A stretch of 64,000 bases of DNA from Desulfosudis oleivorans Hxd3 (GCF_000018405.1 NC_009943.1:289255-353254), one strand, 5' to 3'; counted from the stretch's first letter, positions 33,233 through 41,852 are shown. Numbers and translations are program-made. The notes: generated by a model from the sequence alone, not told the origin.

Positions 33233-34354
33233 ATGGGCACATGCACCGCAAAGGACACAAACCCGGAATACTGGTCAGACTATTCAAATCTACAGCACGT
33301 GAAGCATAAAATAATTCAGAATTACCTCAATGGTTGGTTCCCCAAATTAGGTAGATGGTCTGGCCGGATATGCTACTTTGATACACATGCTGGCAGAGGT
33401 CGCCATAAAGGCGGTCAGGAAGGATCTCCACTGGTAGCACTTGGTTGTATTTTGAATCACAAACACAGGGAATCTCATTTGTCAGGGTGCGAAATAAAAA
33501 TGTTTTTCATTGAAGCAGACGACCAAAACTGTTGTGCCTTGCAAAATGAGATTAATCGTTTGGGACCGCTTCCAAAGCAGGTTCAGGTCCATACTATTAC
33601 AGAGAATTGTTTTGACACTCTTCAGTCGATTCTGGAGCATCTGAACGAATCTGGGAATTCATTGGCCCCTGCGTTTATTTTCGTTGACCCGTATGGCTTC
33701 AAAGTACCTGGTGCGGTTCTTCGTAAATTGATGGCGTTTGACCGCGTTGAACTTTTTGTAAACGTAATCTGGCGTGAGTTAAGTATGGCTATTGCCCAAG
33801 GTGAAACTCAACCAGGCATGGCTAACACGCTCAATGAGATATTTGAAGGAGAGCAATGGCATGGCTTGGTTGGAATGGCATTTGACGAACAAGCGAATGC
33901 CTGTATTAACTTAATTCGCAAAAATACAGGAGCAAAATGGGCAACCCACATTCGTATGCTTGGCCCTAATGGAGCAACAAGATATATGCTCATGCATCTG
34001 ACCAATCACGATTCAGGTAGAAACCTTATGAAAGATTGTGTCTGGAAAGCCTGCCCAGAAAACGGATACTATGCCAGAGCAAAAGACGACCCAAAGCAAC
34101 AGTTCCTCATAAGACCTGAGCCAGATCTGAAACCCCTTGAGGACTGGGTTATCAAGATTCTTTCTTCCGGCCCGACAAAATGGAAAGACCTGCTAGAACA
34201 AAATCTTTCGGAAATATGGAGAGACACACATCTCAACAAAGTCATTAAACAATGTCGTAAGTCGGGACGAATTGGTGCCAGAAACTACGAAGGCAGATTT
34301 GCACTGACCAACAATCCAGAATTATTTATATATAAGAGGGGCTTTTTTCAATGA
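33233..34354 (+). CDS. Three-Cys-motif partner protein TcmP
   Basis: A 373-residue protein matching the TcmP family: NPEYWSDYSNLQHVKHKIIQNYLNGWF near the start, ICYFDTHAGRGRH, HLSGCEIKMFFIEADDQNCCAL, PAFIFVDPYGFKVPG and LFVNVIWRELSMA. The FDTHAGRG segment and the VDPYGF strand look like a methyltransferase-type Rossmann fold, which is inference. The family is known mainly for sitting beside a short protein with three clustered cysteines, and here that partner follows with a 4-nt overlap. The biochemical role of the pair is not established. Base composition is more AT-rich than the hsd genes. Confidence 0.88.
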   Translation: MGTCTAKDTNPEYWSDYSNLQHVKHKIIQNYLNGWFPKLGRWSGRICYFDTHAGRGRHKGGQEGSPLVALGCILNHKHRESHLSGCEIKMFFIEADDQNCCALQNEINRLGPLPKQVQVHTITENCFDTLQSILEHLNESGNSLAPAFIFVDPYGFKVPGAVLRKLMAFDRVELFVNVIWRELSMAIAQGETQPGMANTLNEIFEGEQWHGLVGMAFDEQANACINLIRKNTGAKWATHIRMLGPNGATRYMLMHLTNHDSGRNLMKDCVWKACPENGYYARAKDDPKQQFLIRPEPDLKPLEDWVIKILSSGPTKWKDLLEQNLSEIWRDTHLNKVIKQCRKSGRIGARNYEGRFALTNNPELFIYKRGFFQ

Positions 34355-35094
34355 AAAGCAAAATTGAATGGACTGAATCCACTTGGAACCCTTTCACCGG
34401 ATGCACAAAGATAAGCTCCGGTTGCCAGAATTGCTATGCAGAAAAAATGGCCCGTAGGCTTAAGGCGATGGGAAACCCAAAATATAAGAATGGATTCAAG
34501 TTCACAATTCATAGGGAGCTGTTTGAATTTCCACAACAACACAGAAAGCCGCTTACCATCTTCGTCAACTCGATGAGTGATACTTTTCACGAAAAGGCAG
34601 ATGATGATGTTGTTGTTTCGCTCTTCGATTCAATGGCAAAAGCACCCTGGCACACATTCCAAGTATTAACCAAAAGGTCTATGCGGGCGAAAGACATCGC
34701 CGCTCAAATTGAATGGGCCAAAAACGTATGGCTTGGTGTTACTGTTGAATCAACAGAAAACCTATTCCGATTGGACCATCTTAAGGATATTCCTGCGGCA
34801 GTGAGGTTTTTATCATTGGAACCACTTCTCGGTCCATTACCCAATTTGGATCTTAATGGAATAGACTGGGTTATCGTCGGCGGCGAGTCAGGGCCAAAAT
34901 CACGCCCGATGGAAGAAGATTGGGTGCTCGAGATTAAAGAACTCTGTCTCCAAGCTAAAGTACCATTCTTCTTTAAACAATGGGGCGGTATAAACAAAAA
35001 GCGAGCGGGTAGGTTGCTTGAAAACCGAACATGGAATAACTATCCAAGAACAAACCGAAAAATTTATCGTGGTCATAGAACTCAACTTGTTTAA
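34351..35094 (+). CDS. Three-Cys-motif (phage Gp37/Gp68-like, DUF5131) protein
   Basis: A 247-residue protein. The N-terminus has IEWTESTWNPFTGC with C18, C25 and C28 (CX6CX2C), a radical-SAM-like iron-sulfur site. Later motifs typical of the family are FVNSMSDTFHEKADDD, WHTFQVLTKRSMRA, VWLGVTVES, RFLSLEPLLGPL, DWVIVGGESGPKSRPM and FFFKQWGG. Homologues occur in phages and defence islands. It is coupled to tcmP by an ATGA overlap. A radical SAM reaction on nucleic acid or nucleotide is plausible but unproven. Confidence 0.88.
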   Translation: MKSKIEWTESTWNPFTGCTKISSGCQNCYAEKMARRLKAMGNPKYKNGFKFTIHRELFEFPQQHRKPLTIFVNSMSDTFHEKADDDVVVSLFDSMAKAPWHTFQVLTKRSMRAKDIAAQIEWAKNVWLGVTVESTENLFRLDHLKDIPAAVRFLSLEPLLGPLPNLDLNGIDWVIVGGESGPKSRPMEEDWVLEIKELCLQAKVPFFFKQWGGINKKRAGRLLENRTWNNYPRTNRKIYRGHRTQLV

Positions 35095-35397
35095 ATTTAT
35101 CGCCACAGGCACCTAGTGTATGAGGCTAGAACGATTTACGATATAATTTTTTATGCCCCCAGAGTCAGTATACTATTTATTTGGATAATTCAATAAAAGA
35201 TAACTACTACATGGAAGATACTAAACACACATAAAGATAGATAATTGTTGACTATTTCAATCTTATTGATAGAATTAGCAAATTCAGGGGTTGAATTAGG
35301 GTGGATAATCTATCTTGTAGGCTTATTCGGTGGAGTTGAAGATGGTTTAGTAAACTCCACCTATATCTAATCTCATCCTATAACAAAGGAGGGTCAA
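35095..35397. other. AT-rich intergenic region with a hairpin
   Basis: About 300 nt between the TcmP pair and the next gene. A perfect 9-bp stem (GGTGGAGTT at 35329, AACTCCACC ending 35361) with a 15-nt loop lies just before the next ribosome site, so it could be an attenuator-like structure. No gene is convincing. Confidence 0.5.
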
Positions 35398-35853
35398 ATG
35401 GACATGCAATCAGCAATGAAAAAGCTGGAAAGCCCTGATTTTAAAGAGCGTTTTGTCGCATTAATTGTACTCATACAAGTTTCTGCATTTTTAGTTAGTC
35501 TTGTGATGCGTATATTATTTGAATTCCAATTATTTAAAACCGGTCTATTCCTTTTTGCGTTATTTATAATATGTGGAGTTATCGTAATGACTGCGGGGCT
35601 TCTTTCCTTGCGTGCTAGAACAATCACTTATTTGTTTTCCGCAGCCTTTTATTTTGCTTGTGCCGTTTTGTTTGCATCAATACTGTCCAAAATTTTTACG
35701 GACGCTTTCAGTATAATAGCTGTAGGGACAACCTTGTTTGGCACATTGGCTAGTGCCAACATTTTGATAAGCACTGCAATGTTTATAGTTGCATTATTCC
35801 GGCTGCTCGTATTAGGTGCTGCAAAAGATTACGAGCGGTCACCAAAGAATTGA
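35398..35853 (+). CDS. Small multi-helix membrane protein of unknown function
   Basis: A 151-residue protein with a short amphipathic N-terminus (MQSAMKKLESPDFKERF) and four or five hydrophobic helices (ALIVLIQVSAFLVSLVMRIL, LFLFALFIICGVIVMTAGLL, FSAAFYFACAVLFASIL, FSIIAVGTTLFGTLA, MFIVALFRLLVLGA). Not recognised. It sits alone between the TcmP pair and the recombination module, with AAAGGAGGGTC before the ATG. A membrane component such as a defence effector is possible but unsupported. Confidence 0.65.
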   Translation: MDMQSAMKKLESPDFKERFVALIVLIQVSAFLVSLVMRILFEFQLFKTGLFLFALFIICGVIVMTAGLLSLRARTITYLFSAAFYFACAVLFASILSKIFTDAFSIIAVGTTLFGTLASANILISTAMFIVALFRLLVLGAAKDYERSPKN

Positions 35854-36262
35854 AACAAAAAATAGACAAGCTGAAGAAAACCGAGTAACCCGTTTTAGCG
35901 TAAAATTTTTATCCACAATCAAAGGCGGTCTTCTATGTCACAGTGGTGTCCATAATTTGTGGACATCACCCTACAAAATGATTTCCGTACGTACGGAAAA
36001 ATCCTCACTGTTTCATCCCAGTCATTTGTATCCTGGGGATGTCCGTTTATCAGGCGTTCCCTTTTAAACATCACTCCTGTTGATGTGATGCAAATATCAT
36101 AATCAACAAAACAAGCCAGTAGAGAGGGCAGTCGCCGGTTTTACCGCCGGGGCTGCCCTTTTGTGTTGGGGGCAAGGAAAGCCTCCCGATGTCAGCCTGG
36201 TGAGCCCTGATGCTTGCCGGGCTTTTTGCGTTTTAACCACCATAAACTCAAAGGAGAAGCCC
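35854..36262. promoter_or_regulatory. Palindrome-rich control region before the recombination module
   Basis: A 409-nt gap with four structured parts: GGTGTCCA/TGGACATCACC at about 35945-35970; a perfect 18-bp palindrome TTTCCGTACGTACGGAAA at 35982-35999; GGGCAG-TCGCCGG-CGCCGG-CTGCCC followed by TTTT at about 36127-36163; and AGCCC/GGGCT followed by TTTTTGCGTTTT at about 36204-36235. The last two are terminator-like and precede the Rad52-like gene. Confidence 0.6.
35982..35999. promoter_or_regulatory. Perfect 18-bp palindrome, operator candidate
   Basis: TTTCCGTACGTACGGAAA reads the same on both strands without a spacer. It is in a gene-free region upstream of the recombination module and could be a dimeric repressor's site. 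No second copy was noticed in the window. Confidence 0.5.
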
Positions 36263-36886
36263 ATGAACAGAGAAATCCTCGAAAAACCATTTGGCCCGGA
36301 GCAAATCAAACAGCGTGAAGGCAACTTTGGCAAGATGCTGGCCTACATCGAAGGTCATGTCGTCATTCAAAGGCTCAACGATGCTTTTGACGCGGATTGG
36401 TCGTTTACTATTCTTCATCACGAAATCCTGAAGGATACCGATGAGGTCATTGTAATCGGTGAATTGAAGGCGGGTGGCGTCGTAAAAAGCCAATTCGGTT
36501 CAAGCCGGATTACCCGTGCCAGGGAGACTGGAGAGATCCTCTCCCTTTCCGATGACCTGAAAGCCGCCACAACGGATGCCCTGAAAAAGGCGGCCACGCT
36601 GCTGGGTGTCGGCCTTCATATCTATGGCGGCAACGGACAGCAGCAAGGTAAGCCCCTTGCCGCCGGCGACAATGGAGACCACTCACAGGGGCCATCCAAC
36701 GGCAATGGTGGCGGCAACGGCCGCATCACCGGCAACCAGTATAAGTACATGATACGGCTTAATGAGGACCAGGGCCGTACACTGGAGGACCTCAATCAGC
36801 AGTGCCTGACAATGTACGGGGCTGTGGCTCAACACCTGTCAAAGGCGGATGCGTCGTCAGTTATAAAACAGCTTCTGGCAAACTGA
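36263..36886 (+). CDS. Rad52/Rad22-like single-strand annealing protein
   Basis: A 207-residue protein. Residues 1-125 fit the Rad52/Rad22 annealing domain: IKQREGNFGKMLAYIEGHVVIQRLNDAF, WSFTILHHEI, EVIVIGELK, then DLKAATTDALKKAATLLGVGLHIYG, the conserved helical end. A Gly/Asn-rich linker (QGPSNGNGGGNGRI) leads to a small C-terminal helical domain. Such proteins anneal complementary single strands in phage and mobile-element recombination. AAAGGAG precedes the ATG. A Cas4/RecB-like nuclease gene follows after a terminator-like hairpin, the usual partner arrangement. Confidence 0.85.
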   Translation: MNREILEKPFGPEQIKQREGNFGKMLAYIEGHVVIQRLNDAFDADWSFTILHHEILKDTDEVIVIGELKAGGVVKSQFGSSRITRARETGEILSLSDDLKAATTDALKKAATLLGVGLHIYGGNGQQQGKPLAAGDNGDHSQGPSNGNGGGNGRITGNQYKYMIRLNEDQGRTLEDLNQQCLTMYGAVAQHLSKADASSVIKQLLAN

Positions 36887-36906
36887 CATCCCCATCATCA
36901 ACCCAC

Positions 36907-36955
36907 GCATGAAAAGGGAAAGGCCGGCACGGGTCTTTCCCTTTTTGCGTTTTCA
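36907..36955 (+). terminator. Hairpin with TTTTTGCGTTTT tail between module genes
   Basis: GAAAAGGGAAAGG and CTTTCCCTTTTTGCG form a stem around GCCGGCACGGGT, ending in a T-run. It lies between the Rad52-like and nuclease genes and resembles the hairpins before the Rad52-like gene and before the small gene at 38959. Confidence 0.65.
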
Positions 36956-36972
36956 AACAGAAAGGAAATGTC

Positions 36973-37812
36973 ATGTCAAGAAATCTGGCGTTACAGGATT
37001 TTAACCAGGAAATACATATCAGCCATAACCAGATATTCACCTATTGCAACTGTTCCCTTAAATATCGTTTCCAGTATGTCGAGCACCGGAAACCTGAACG
37101 AGTCAACATCGCTTTGCCGTTCGGGTCGGCGATACATGCCGCTATTGAAATGTATTACCGGACCCTCAAGAACCATGGCCATGAAGAGAGTGTGACGGCT
37201 ATCTGTGAGCGTTTTCAGACCTGTCTGGAACTGGACCTGGACAACACGGATGTTCCGGTCATTTTCAAAAAGGACCTGCCGGACCGGAAGGCAGCCGTCG
37301 AAATGGGCCACGCCATGTTGCGGGCTTTCCATGAGAACACCGTCCAGACCGCCCAGACCGCTCAACAGATTGTCGCTGTTGAACTGCCCCTTACCAGCAC
37401 GCTTTACACGGAAGAAGGGCACGCCACGGAATACAAGCTGGCGGGCATTTTGGATTTGGTGCTTCGGGATGAGTCCGGTGAAATTGTGGTGGTTGACAAC
37501 AAAACAGCGGCCAGGCCAATGGCACAAGGCACCGCAAATCACGATAACCAGATGACGGCCTACGCAACGCTGCTCGCCTCAAACCGGTACGTCCTGCCCA
37601 AGGCGAAAGTCAAATGCCGCTTCGATATCCTGCGGAAACTGAAAAAACCCAAGCTGGAGCAGGTAAACACCACACGTAACGCGGAACAGCGAAAACGCTT
37701 CGCCAAGATTGCCAATGCCGTCCTGGCAGGAATTGATGCCGGCATCTTTCTGCCGCAGCCGTCATGGATGTGCGGTGATTGTGCTTATTCTAACGCGTGC
37801 AGAGAGTGGTAA
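36973..37812 (+). CDS. Cas4/RecB-like PD-(D/E)XK exonuclease
   Basis: A 279-residue nuclease of the RecB/Cas4 superfamily. An early Cys motif (TYCNCSLKYRFQYV) and the C-terminal CGDCAYSNAC supply the ligands for an iron-sulfur cluster. The active site is spread over LAGILDLVLR (Asp) and IVVVDNKTA (Asp...Lys). It would resect DNA ends to make single strands for the Rad52-like annealing protein encoded just upstream. AAAGGAAATGTC precedes the ATG. Length is typical of phage/island exonucleases. Confidence 0.85.
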   Translation: MSRNLALQDFNQEIHISHNQIFTYCNCSLKYRFQYVEHRKPERVNIALPFGSAIHAAIEMYYRTLKNHGHEESVTAICERFQTCLELDLDNTDVPVIFKKDLPDRKAAVEMGHAMLRAFHENTVQTAQTAQQIVAVELPLTSTLYTEEGHATEYKLAGILDLVLRDESGEIVVVDNKTAARPMAQGTANHDNQMTAYATLLASNRYVLPKAKVKCRFDILRKLKKPKLEQVNTTRNAEQRKRFAKIANAVLAGIDAGIFLPQPSWMCGDCAYSNACREW

Positions 37813-37928
37813 CAACCCAAGGCACAAGAAAAGCGAGAACGCCCTTCTGTGAGCCCGTCACGGCTTCAGGGGGGCATTTTATTTCAGGGGAAGGCCCCTG
37901 TGTCAAAACGTCCATGAAAGGAGAACTC

Positions 37929-38885
37929 ATGAAGACAACAACAACGACTTTGGAAAGGGTAATCGAAAAAGTTCACGAAGCATCTGCCGGTCATTATGAC
38001 GAGGTGGTGCCGGTGCAGGAGATGGAATTCGACAGTCTGTCCAGAATGTGGATTGCAGGACAGCAAACGGAAATCTTGCCCGGTGCCCAGCGGCTCTTGT
38101 CCAACAGGCTCCGGGTGCCTTTTTCTTATCTGTCCCGCTGCCCGGCCAACCTGCAGGCCGAAAATCTGAATTTCTGGATTGAACAGGAACGACTGAATCG
38201 GGAAACCTTTTTCTGCCGGTTTGATGGGCATCGGCTGAGAGCCGTGTTTACCGAGCGGTATAAGCCCCTGGACAACATGGATGTGCTTTCGCAACTGCTC
38301 CGGCACGGCTTCGACCCAGACACGCAGGTTCAGTACGCTATTGATGACGGCATGTTCCTGGTCAGGATTCCAGAGTATGCCAGAGCCTTTGGCGTGAATC
38401 CCGGATACGGCAAACTGGATGAAATCGTGCCCGGCGTGTCGTTTGCAAACAGTGAAGTCGGCTTGCTTGCCTTTAGCATCGAGGCGTTCTTTTATCGGCT
38501 GGTCTGCACCAACGGGCTCATTTCAAAGACATCATCGACCTTTTCCCGCTTTAAACATATCAGCAACCGGGGGCTGGAAAACTTTCCCGAAACCATTGCC
38601 GGTGTTATCGAGGATTCCGTCCGGAAGCAGGAACAGTTCAAGCTGTCCCGGCAATCTCCTGTTGAAAATCCTATCCGTTCTATTGAGACCTTTGCCAGGC
38701 AGTTCGGTCTGGCCCATTTGGAAACCGAAGTGGTCTGTAAAGCCTATCTGCTTGAGCAAGGTGCCACGATGTTTCACATCATCAATGCATTCACACGGGC
38801 GGCCCAGGACAAACACCTGGACACTTTGCAATCCTATCGGCTGGAATCGGCCGGTGGTCAGATTTTAAGTTTGGTTCGGCCCTGA
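37929..38885 (+). CDS. DUF932-family protein
   Basis: A 318-residue protein of the DUF932 type, often found on plasmids, phages and islands beside recombination genes. Visible features are LPGAQRLLSNRLRVPFSYLSRCP, RLRAVFTERYKPLDNMDVL, EIVPGVSFANSEVGLLAFSIEAFFYRLVCTNGLI and a C-terminal helical region ending SAGGQILSL. The function of the family is unknown. The ATG at 37929 has AAAGGAGAACTC in front and is preferred to an upstream in-frame start at 37797 that would overlap the nuclease gene. Confidence 0.85.
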   Translation: MKTTTTTLERVIEKVHEASAGHYDEVVPVQEMEFDSLSRMWIAGQQTEILPGAQRLLSNRLRVPFSYLSRCPANLQAENLNFWIEQERLNRETFFCRFDGHRLRAVFTERYKPLDNMDVLSQLLRHGFDPDTQVQYAIDDGMFLVRIPEYARAFGVNPGYGKLDEIVPGVSFANSEVGLLAFSIEAFFYRLVCTNGLISKTSSTFSRFKHISNRGLENFPETIAGVIEDSVRKQEQFKLSRQSPVENPIRSIETFARQFGLAHLETEVVCKAYLLEQGATMFHIINAFTRAAQDKHLDTLQSYRLESAGGQILSLVRP

Positions 38886-38899
38886 CCTTCATCAACAAT

Positions 38900-38958
38900 C
38901 AACCCGGAAGCCCAGTCATCAAAAGGTGGCTGGGCTTTCTGTTTTTACGGAGAACAAC
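38900..38958 (+). terminator. Hairpin with T-rich tail
   Basis: AGCCCAG and CTGGGCT face each other around TCATCAAAAGGTGG and are followed by TTCTGTTTTT. It sits between the DUF932 gene and the next small gene, matching the gene-hairpin-gene layout of this module. Confidence 0.6.
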
Positions 38959-39150
38959 ATGACAAAAGAAAAGAAAGCCTGTTATGGAGAACCCGAGCAG
39001 TTGGGAGAAATTTTGATGCGAGTGCTGGAGGGCAGGAAATTCCGCCTGGAGTGTGGGCATTACGTCACTTTTGGCTCCCACCTCGGAAATGACATCACAA
39101 TTTACAACGGCAAAAAATTCAAAATCATTTGCAGCCAGTGCGGCTATTAA
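38959..39150 (+). CDS. Small zinc-finger-like protein
   Basis: A 63-residue protein with CGHYVTFGSH and a terminal CSQCGY, plus an N-terminal charged helix (QLGEILMRVLEGRKF). The Cys/His set could bind one zinc. ACGGAGAACAAC precedes the ATG. Unknown function; likely a small nucleic-acid-binding partner of the module. Confidence 0.65.
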   Translation: MTKEKKACYGEPEQLGEILMRVLEGRKFRLECGHYVTFGSHLGNDITIYNGKKFKIICSQCGY

Positions 39151-39176
39151 TCCGCCGGCTTGAAAGGAGACAACAC

Positions 39177-39344
39177 ATGGATGATTTCTGTGACGACTTT
39201 GACGGCATTGATTGGGAAGACTGGATGATTATCGGTCCCCTGTCCGAGGACATCGCCAGGGAAAAACGGGAACAGGACCGTATCCAGAACGAACTGGACG
39301 ATGAGGGTGACGAGTATTGGGACATTATCAACGAAAAGTGGTGA
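39177..39344 (+). CDS. Small acidic protein
   Basis: A 55-residue, strongly acidic protein (MDDFCDDFDGIDWEDW at the start, DDEGDEYWDIINEKW at the end) with a central basic stretch. Its charge pattern resembles small DNA-mimic or inhibitor proteins, but no motif proves that. TTGAAAGGAGACAAC precedes the ATG, a strong ribosome site that supports a real gene. It lies 26 nt after the previous small gene. Confidence 0.6.
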   Translation: MDDFCDDFDGIDWEDWMIIGPLSEDIAREKREQDRIQNELDDEGDEYWDIINEKW

Positions 39345-39450
39345 TTCCCATTGCCCCCCCGATTATGACACTGACGTGAATAAACTGACCTCATTATAGT
39401 AGAGGAGATGTGTTTTTTCTCCTTAATAAAAATAATCGGAGGACAAAACA

Positions 39451-39720
39451 ATGAGAAACCAACACACTTATTCAATTGGAGAAGCTTCGGCAATGACAGG
39501 CATCAGCCAGCGACAACTGCGGGATTGGGAGGGTAAATACATCCCGAAGCCGGCCAGGATTTCAGTCGGTGAACGGTTTTATCGACGCTACACCTCGAAC
39601 GACATCCGCCTGTTGAAAAAAATCCAGGAGAACCTGGCAGAGGGTTTCACCCTATCCGCCGCAGCCCAAAATGCAGCGGCAACCAAAATATACCAGGAGG
39701 AGGCCGGCCATGAAGAATAA
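39451..39720 (+). CDS. MerR-like helix-turn-helix regulator
   Basis: An 89-residue protein with a MerR-type DNA-binding domain: YSIGEASAMTGISQRQLRDWEGKYI, then RRYTSNDIRLLKKIQENLAEGFTLSAA. The short length, with no effector domain, fits a small element-encoded regulator. ATCGGAGGACAAAAC precedes the ATG. The HIRAN gene starts inside its last codons (11-nt overlap), so the two and probably the polymerase-like gene are co-expressed. Confidence 0.8.
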   Translation: MRNQHTYSIGEASAMTGISQRQLRDWEGKYIPKPARISVGERFYRRYTSNDIRLLKKIQENLAEGFTLSAAAQNAAATKIYQEEAGHEE

Positions 39721-40036
39721 ATTTTCGCCCATTCAAACCCGGTTGACCGGGGTCACCTTTGATGATTGCCAAGCCAACATTCGCAAGTGGGGGTATCCTG
39801 ACATCGGCACCTATGCCCTGGTCCGAGAACCAGAAAATCCCCACGACCCCAATGCGGTGCGGGTCAGTCTCTTCGGCATTTACGAGATGGGCTATCTGCC
39901 CCGGTGGCTGGCTAAGGACATCGCCTCGCAGATGGATGCCGGCAAAGCCTTTCTGGCCGAGTTCATCTGTCGCAATGAATATGAGGCTTATAAAAATATC
40001 GGACTGACGGTCCGTATAGTGGAGGCCACTGAATAA
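39710..40036 (+). CDS. HIRAN-domain protein
   Basis: A 108-residue single-domain protein. The HIRAN pattern is clear: TRLTGVTFDDCQANI, TYALVREPENPHDPNAVRVSLFG, EMGYLPRWLAKDIASQMDAG. HIRAN domains bind 3' ends of single-stranded DNA, for example in HLTF, and small stand-alone forms occur in mobile elements. AGGAGGAGGCC precedes the ATG. It overlaps the MerR-like gene and precedes the polymerase-like gene by 9 nt, which hints at a joint role at DNA ends or forks. Confidence 0.85.
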   Translation: MKNKFSPIQTRLTGVTFDDCQANIRKWGYPDIGTYALVREPENPHDPNAVRVSLFGIYEMGYLPRWLAKDIASQMDAGKAFLAEFICRNEYEAYKNIGLTVRIVEATE

Positions 40037-40045
40037 ACAAGAACC

Positions 40046-41710
40046 ATGAAACAGTTGTCAAAAAAAACGAACGATAGACACCGTGATGGGAAAGATTGGT
40101 TGGCAGATGCGGTAAAAATGAGACCGATGGAATCATCGAGCCGTCGGCTGGATGCCTTTGTAGACGCGATGTTCGAGGAGGTCGCTTCCTTCATGAAGGT
40201 GTCCAGCCGGACCCGACAAACAAAGGCCTTACGGGCTGTCCTGTTGAACCTCATAAACGCTCACCATCTCGACAGGCCGGTTAGGTATTCCCGCAACAAA
40301 AATCGTTATACACGGGATAGGCGATATGGTCAGCATCATTACACCTACGACCGGCTTATTCCCATCATCGATGCGTTGGAACGGCTCGGATACATCGAGC
40401 AGAGTTCATACTACAAGGACCCAGACGATGATAGATACGGCCTTCAAACGCGTATGTGGGGTACTGAACTGCTTTGGGCACGGTGTCGTAGATACAGGGT
40501 GACACATTATTTCGGCCTGGCCCTAAACCCGCCGGAAGAAAAAGAGGTCATCGTCCTTCGCAACAAAGAGAAACAAGACCGTCCATACCGGGAAACACAC
40601 CAAACCCGGCAGATGAGGGACGACCTGGAACGTTACAACGGTTTCATCGACAGGAACTTTATCTCGGTACGACTGACCGGCGATTCCATCGTTGACAATC
40701 GCTGGCTGGTCGAAAATCTGTATCAGAACATCAGTAAAAGTGAAACCTGGATACAATCTGTCATACTAAACAATAGTCACAGTAAATATAAATATACAAC
40801 TCCTATACCCACATTTACCAAACATCTATTACCTTTCCATACAAACCCGTATCGAATAATCCAATCTACCAGAGACAGGATACCAATAAACAACCCCATT
40901 CCCATTACTAATACGAAACGCGGGAAAGTCTTGCTGGACGTGCTTCTACAGCGTTTCTGGTCTGAAGCCCATTTTTTTGAAAAAGACCTCTACAAACGCA
41001 GTATCGAGATTGGCCGGATTCCCTTAGATAAACGTCGAAAAGTGTTGGATGTCAAATCTCCGCTCCAAGACATTGGCGTTGATGAACTGGTGTTCGTGCT
41101 CGACCACGAGCACCTGCGACGCATCTTCAATCGTGAATCCTGGGAATACGGTGGACGAGCTTATGGAGCCCTTCATCAGAGTATGCTCCGCAGACCGATG
41201 CGAAAGAACGTTCTGATTGACGGTGAACCGACCGTTGAAATCGATTATTCCGCTTTTCACATTCGCATGCTCTACCACAGGGAGGGCATAGATTACACGG
41301 ACGACCCGTATCTTGAATGCGAAGGCCATGAAATGCGGGACATCTATAAGGCGGTGGGGCTTATTGCCATAAACTCCACGGAAAGGGATGCTTGCGGTGC
41401 CATACGCGACGAACTGGAAAACAGGGGACTGGCACCGCCGGACCGAGAAAAACCGTATGCAAGCCTTGTCAGTGGCTTCAAACAGACCCATCCTGCCATT
41501 GCCCACCATCTCTTTTCAGACGTGGGCATCAGGCTACAAAATATCGATTCGATAATAATGAACGCCATTCTGGTTCGGCTGATGGACAACGGCATTCTCG
41601 GCCTGCCGGTATACGACAGCGTTATTGTTCAGCAACAGCACGGGACATTTACACGGGAGGTGATGACTGAGGAATACAGGAAGCAAACGGGTTTCAATCC
41701 CAAGTTTTGA
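40046..41710 (+). CDS. Protein with family A-polymerase/single-subunit-RNAP palm-like motifs
   Basis: A 554-residue basic protein that I do not recognise from a named family. Its C-terminal third has a possible palm: VEIDYSAFHIRMLY with D400, like motif A (DYSxxExR); IYKAVGLIAINSTERDA with K435, like motif B; and LPVYDSVIV with D524, like motif C (HDS/HDE). The order A-B-C is right, though the spacing is shorter than in Pol I. Residues 240-300 form an AT-rich, low-complexity Pro/Thr/Asn stretch. The N-terminal 200 residues are basic and Arg-rich. It could be the island's polymerase or primase. This is a motif-level hypothesis. Confidence 0.5.
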   Translation: MKQLSKKTNDRHRDGKDWLADAVKMRPMESSSRRLDAFVDAMFEEVASFMKVSSRTRQTKALRAVLLNLINAHHLDRPVRYSRNKNRYTRDRRYGQHHYTYDRLIPIIDALERLGYIEQSSYYKDPDDDRYGLQTRMWGTELLWARCRRYRVTHYFGLALNPPEEKEVIVLRNKEKQDRPYRETHQTRQMRDDLERYNGFIDRNFISVRLTGDSIVDNRWLVENLYQNISKSETWIQSVILNNSHSKYKYTTPIPTFTKHLLPFHTNPYRIIQSTRDRIPINNPIPITNTKRGKVLLDVLLQRFWSEAHFFEKDLYKRSIEIGRIPLDKRRKVLDVKSPLQDIGVDELVFVLDHEHLRRIFNRESWEYGGRAYGALHQSMLRRPMRKNVLIDGEPTVEIDYSAFHIRMLYHREGIDYTDDPYLECEGHEMRDIYKAVGLIAINSTERDACGAIRDELENRGLAPPDREKPYASLVSGFKQTHPAIAHHLFSDVGIRLQNIDSIIMNAILVRLMDNGILGLPVYDSVIVQQQHGTFTREVMTEEYRKQTGFNPKF

Positions 41711-41852
41711 TGACACGCACGTCATCGTGTCCCCTTGCCGGGACAGGCACTACGCCAAACTTTGAGCGGAATCTCGTAAAACTACCAGGCCCAAACACCT
41801 CGGGTCACAAGCTGTGGATCAGCATATTCCACTTGAGTGAGGTGCAAATATT

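Noticed and set aside
37797..37928. Upstream extension of the DUF932 gene
   Set aside because: The extra 44 residues overlap the nuclease gene and have no ribosome site, whereas ATG 37929 has AAAGGAG.
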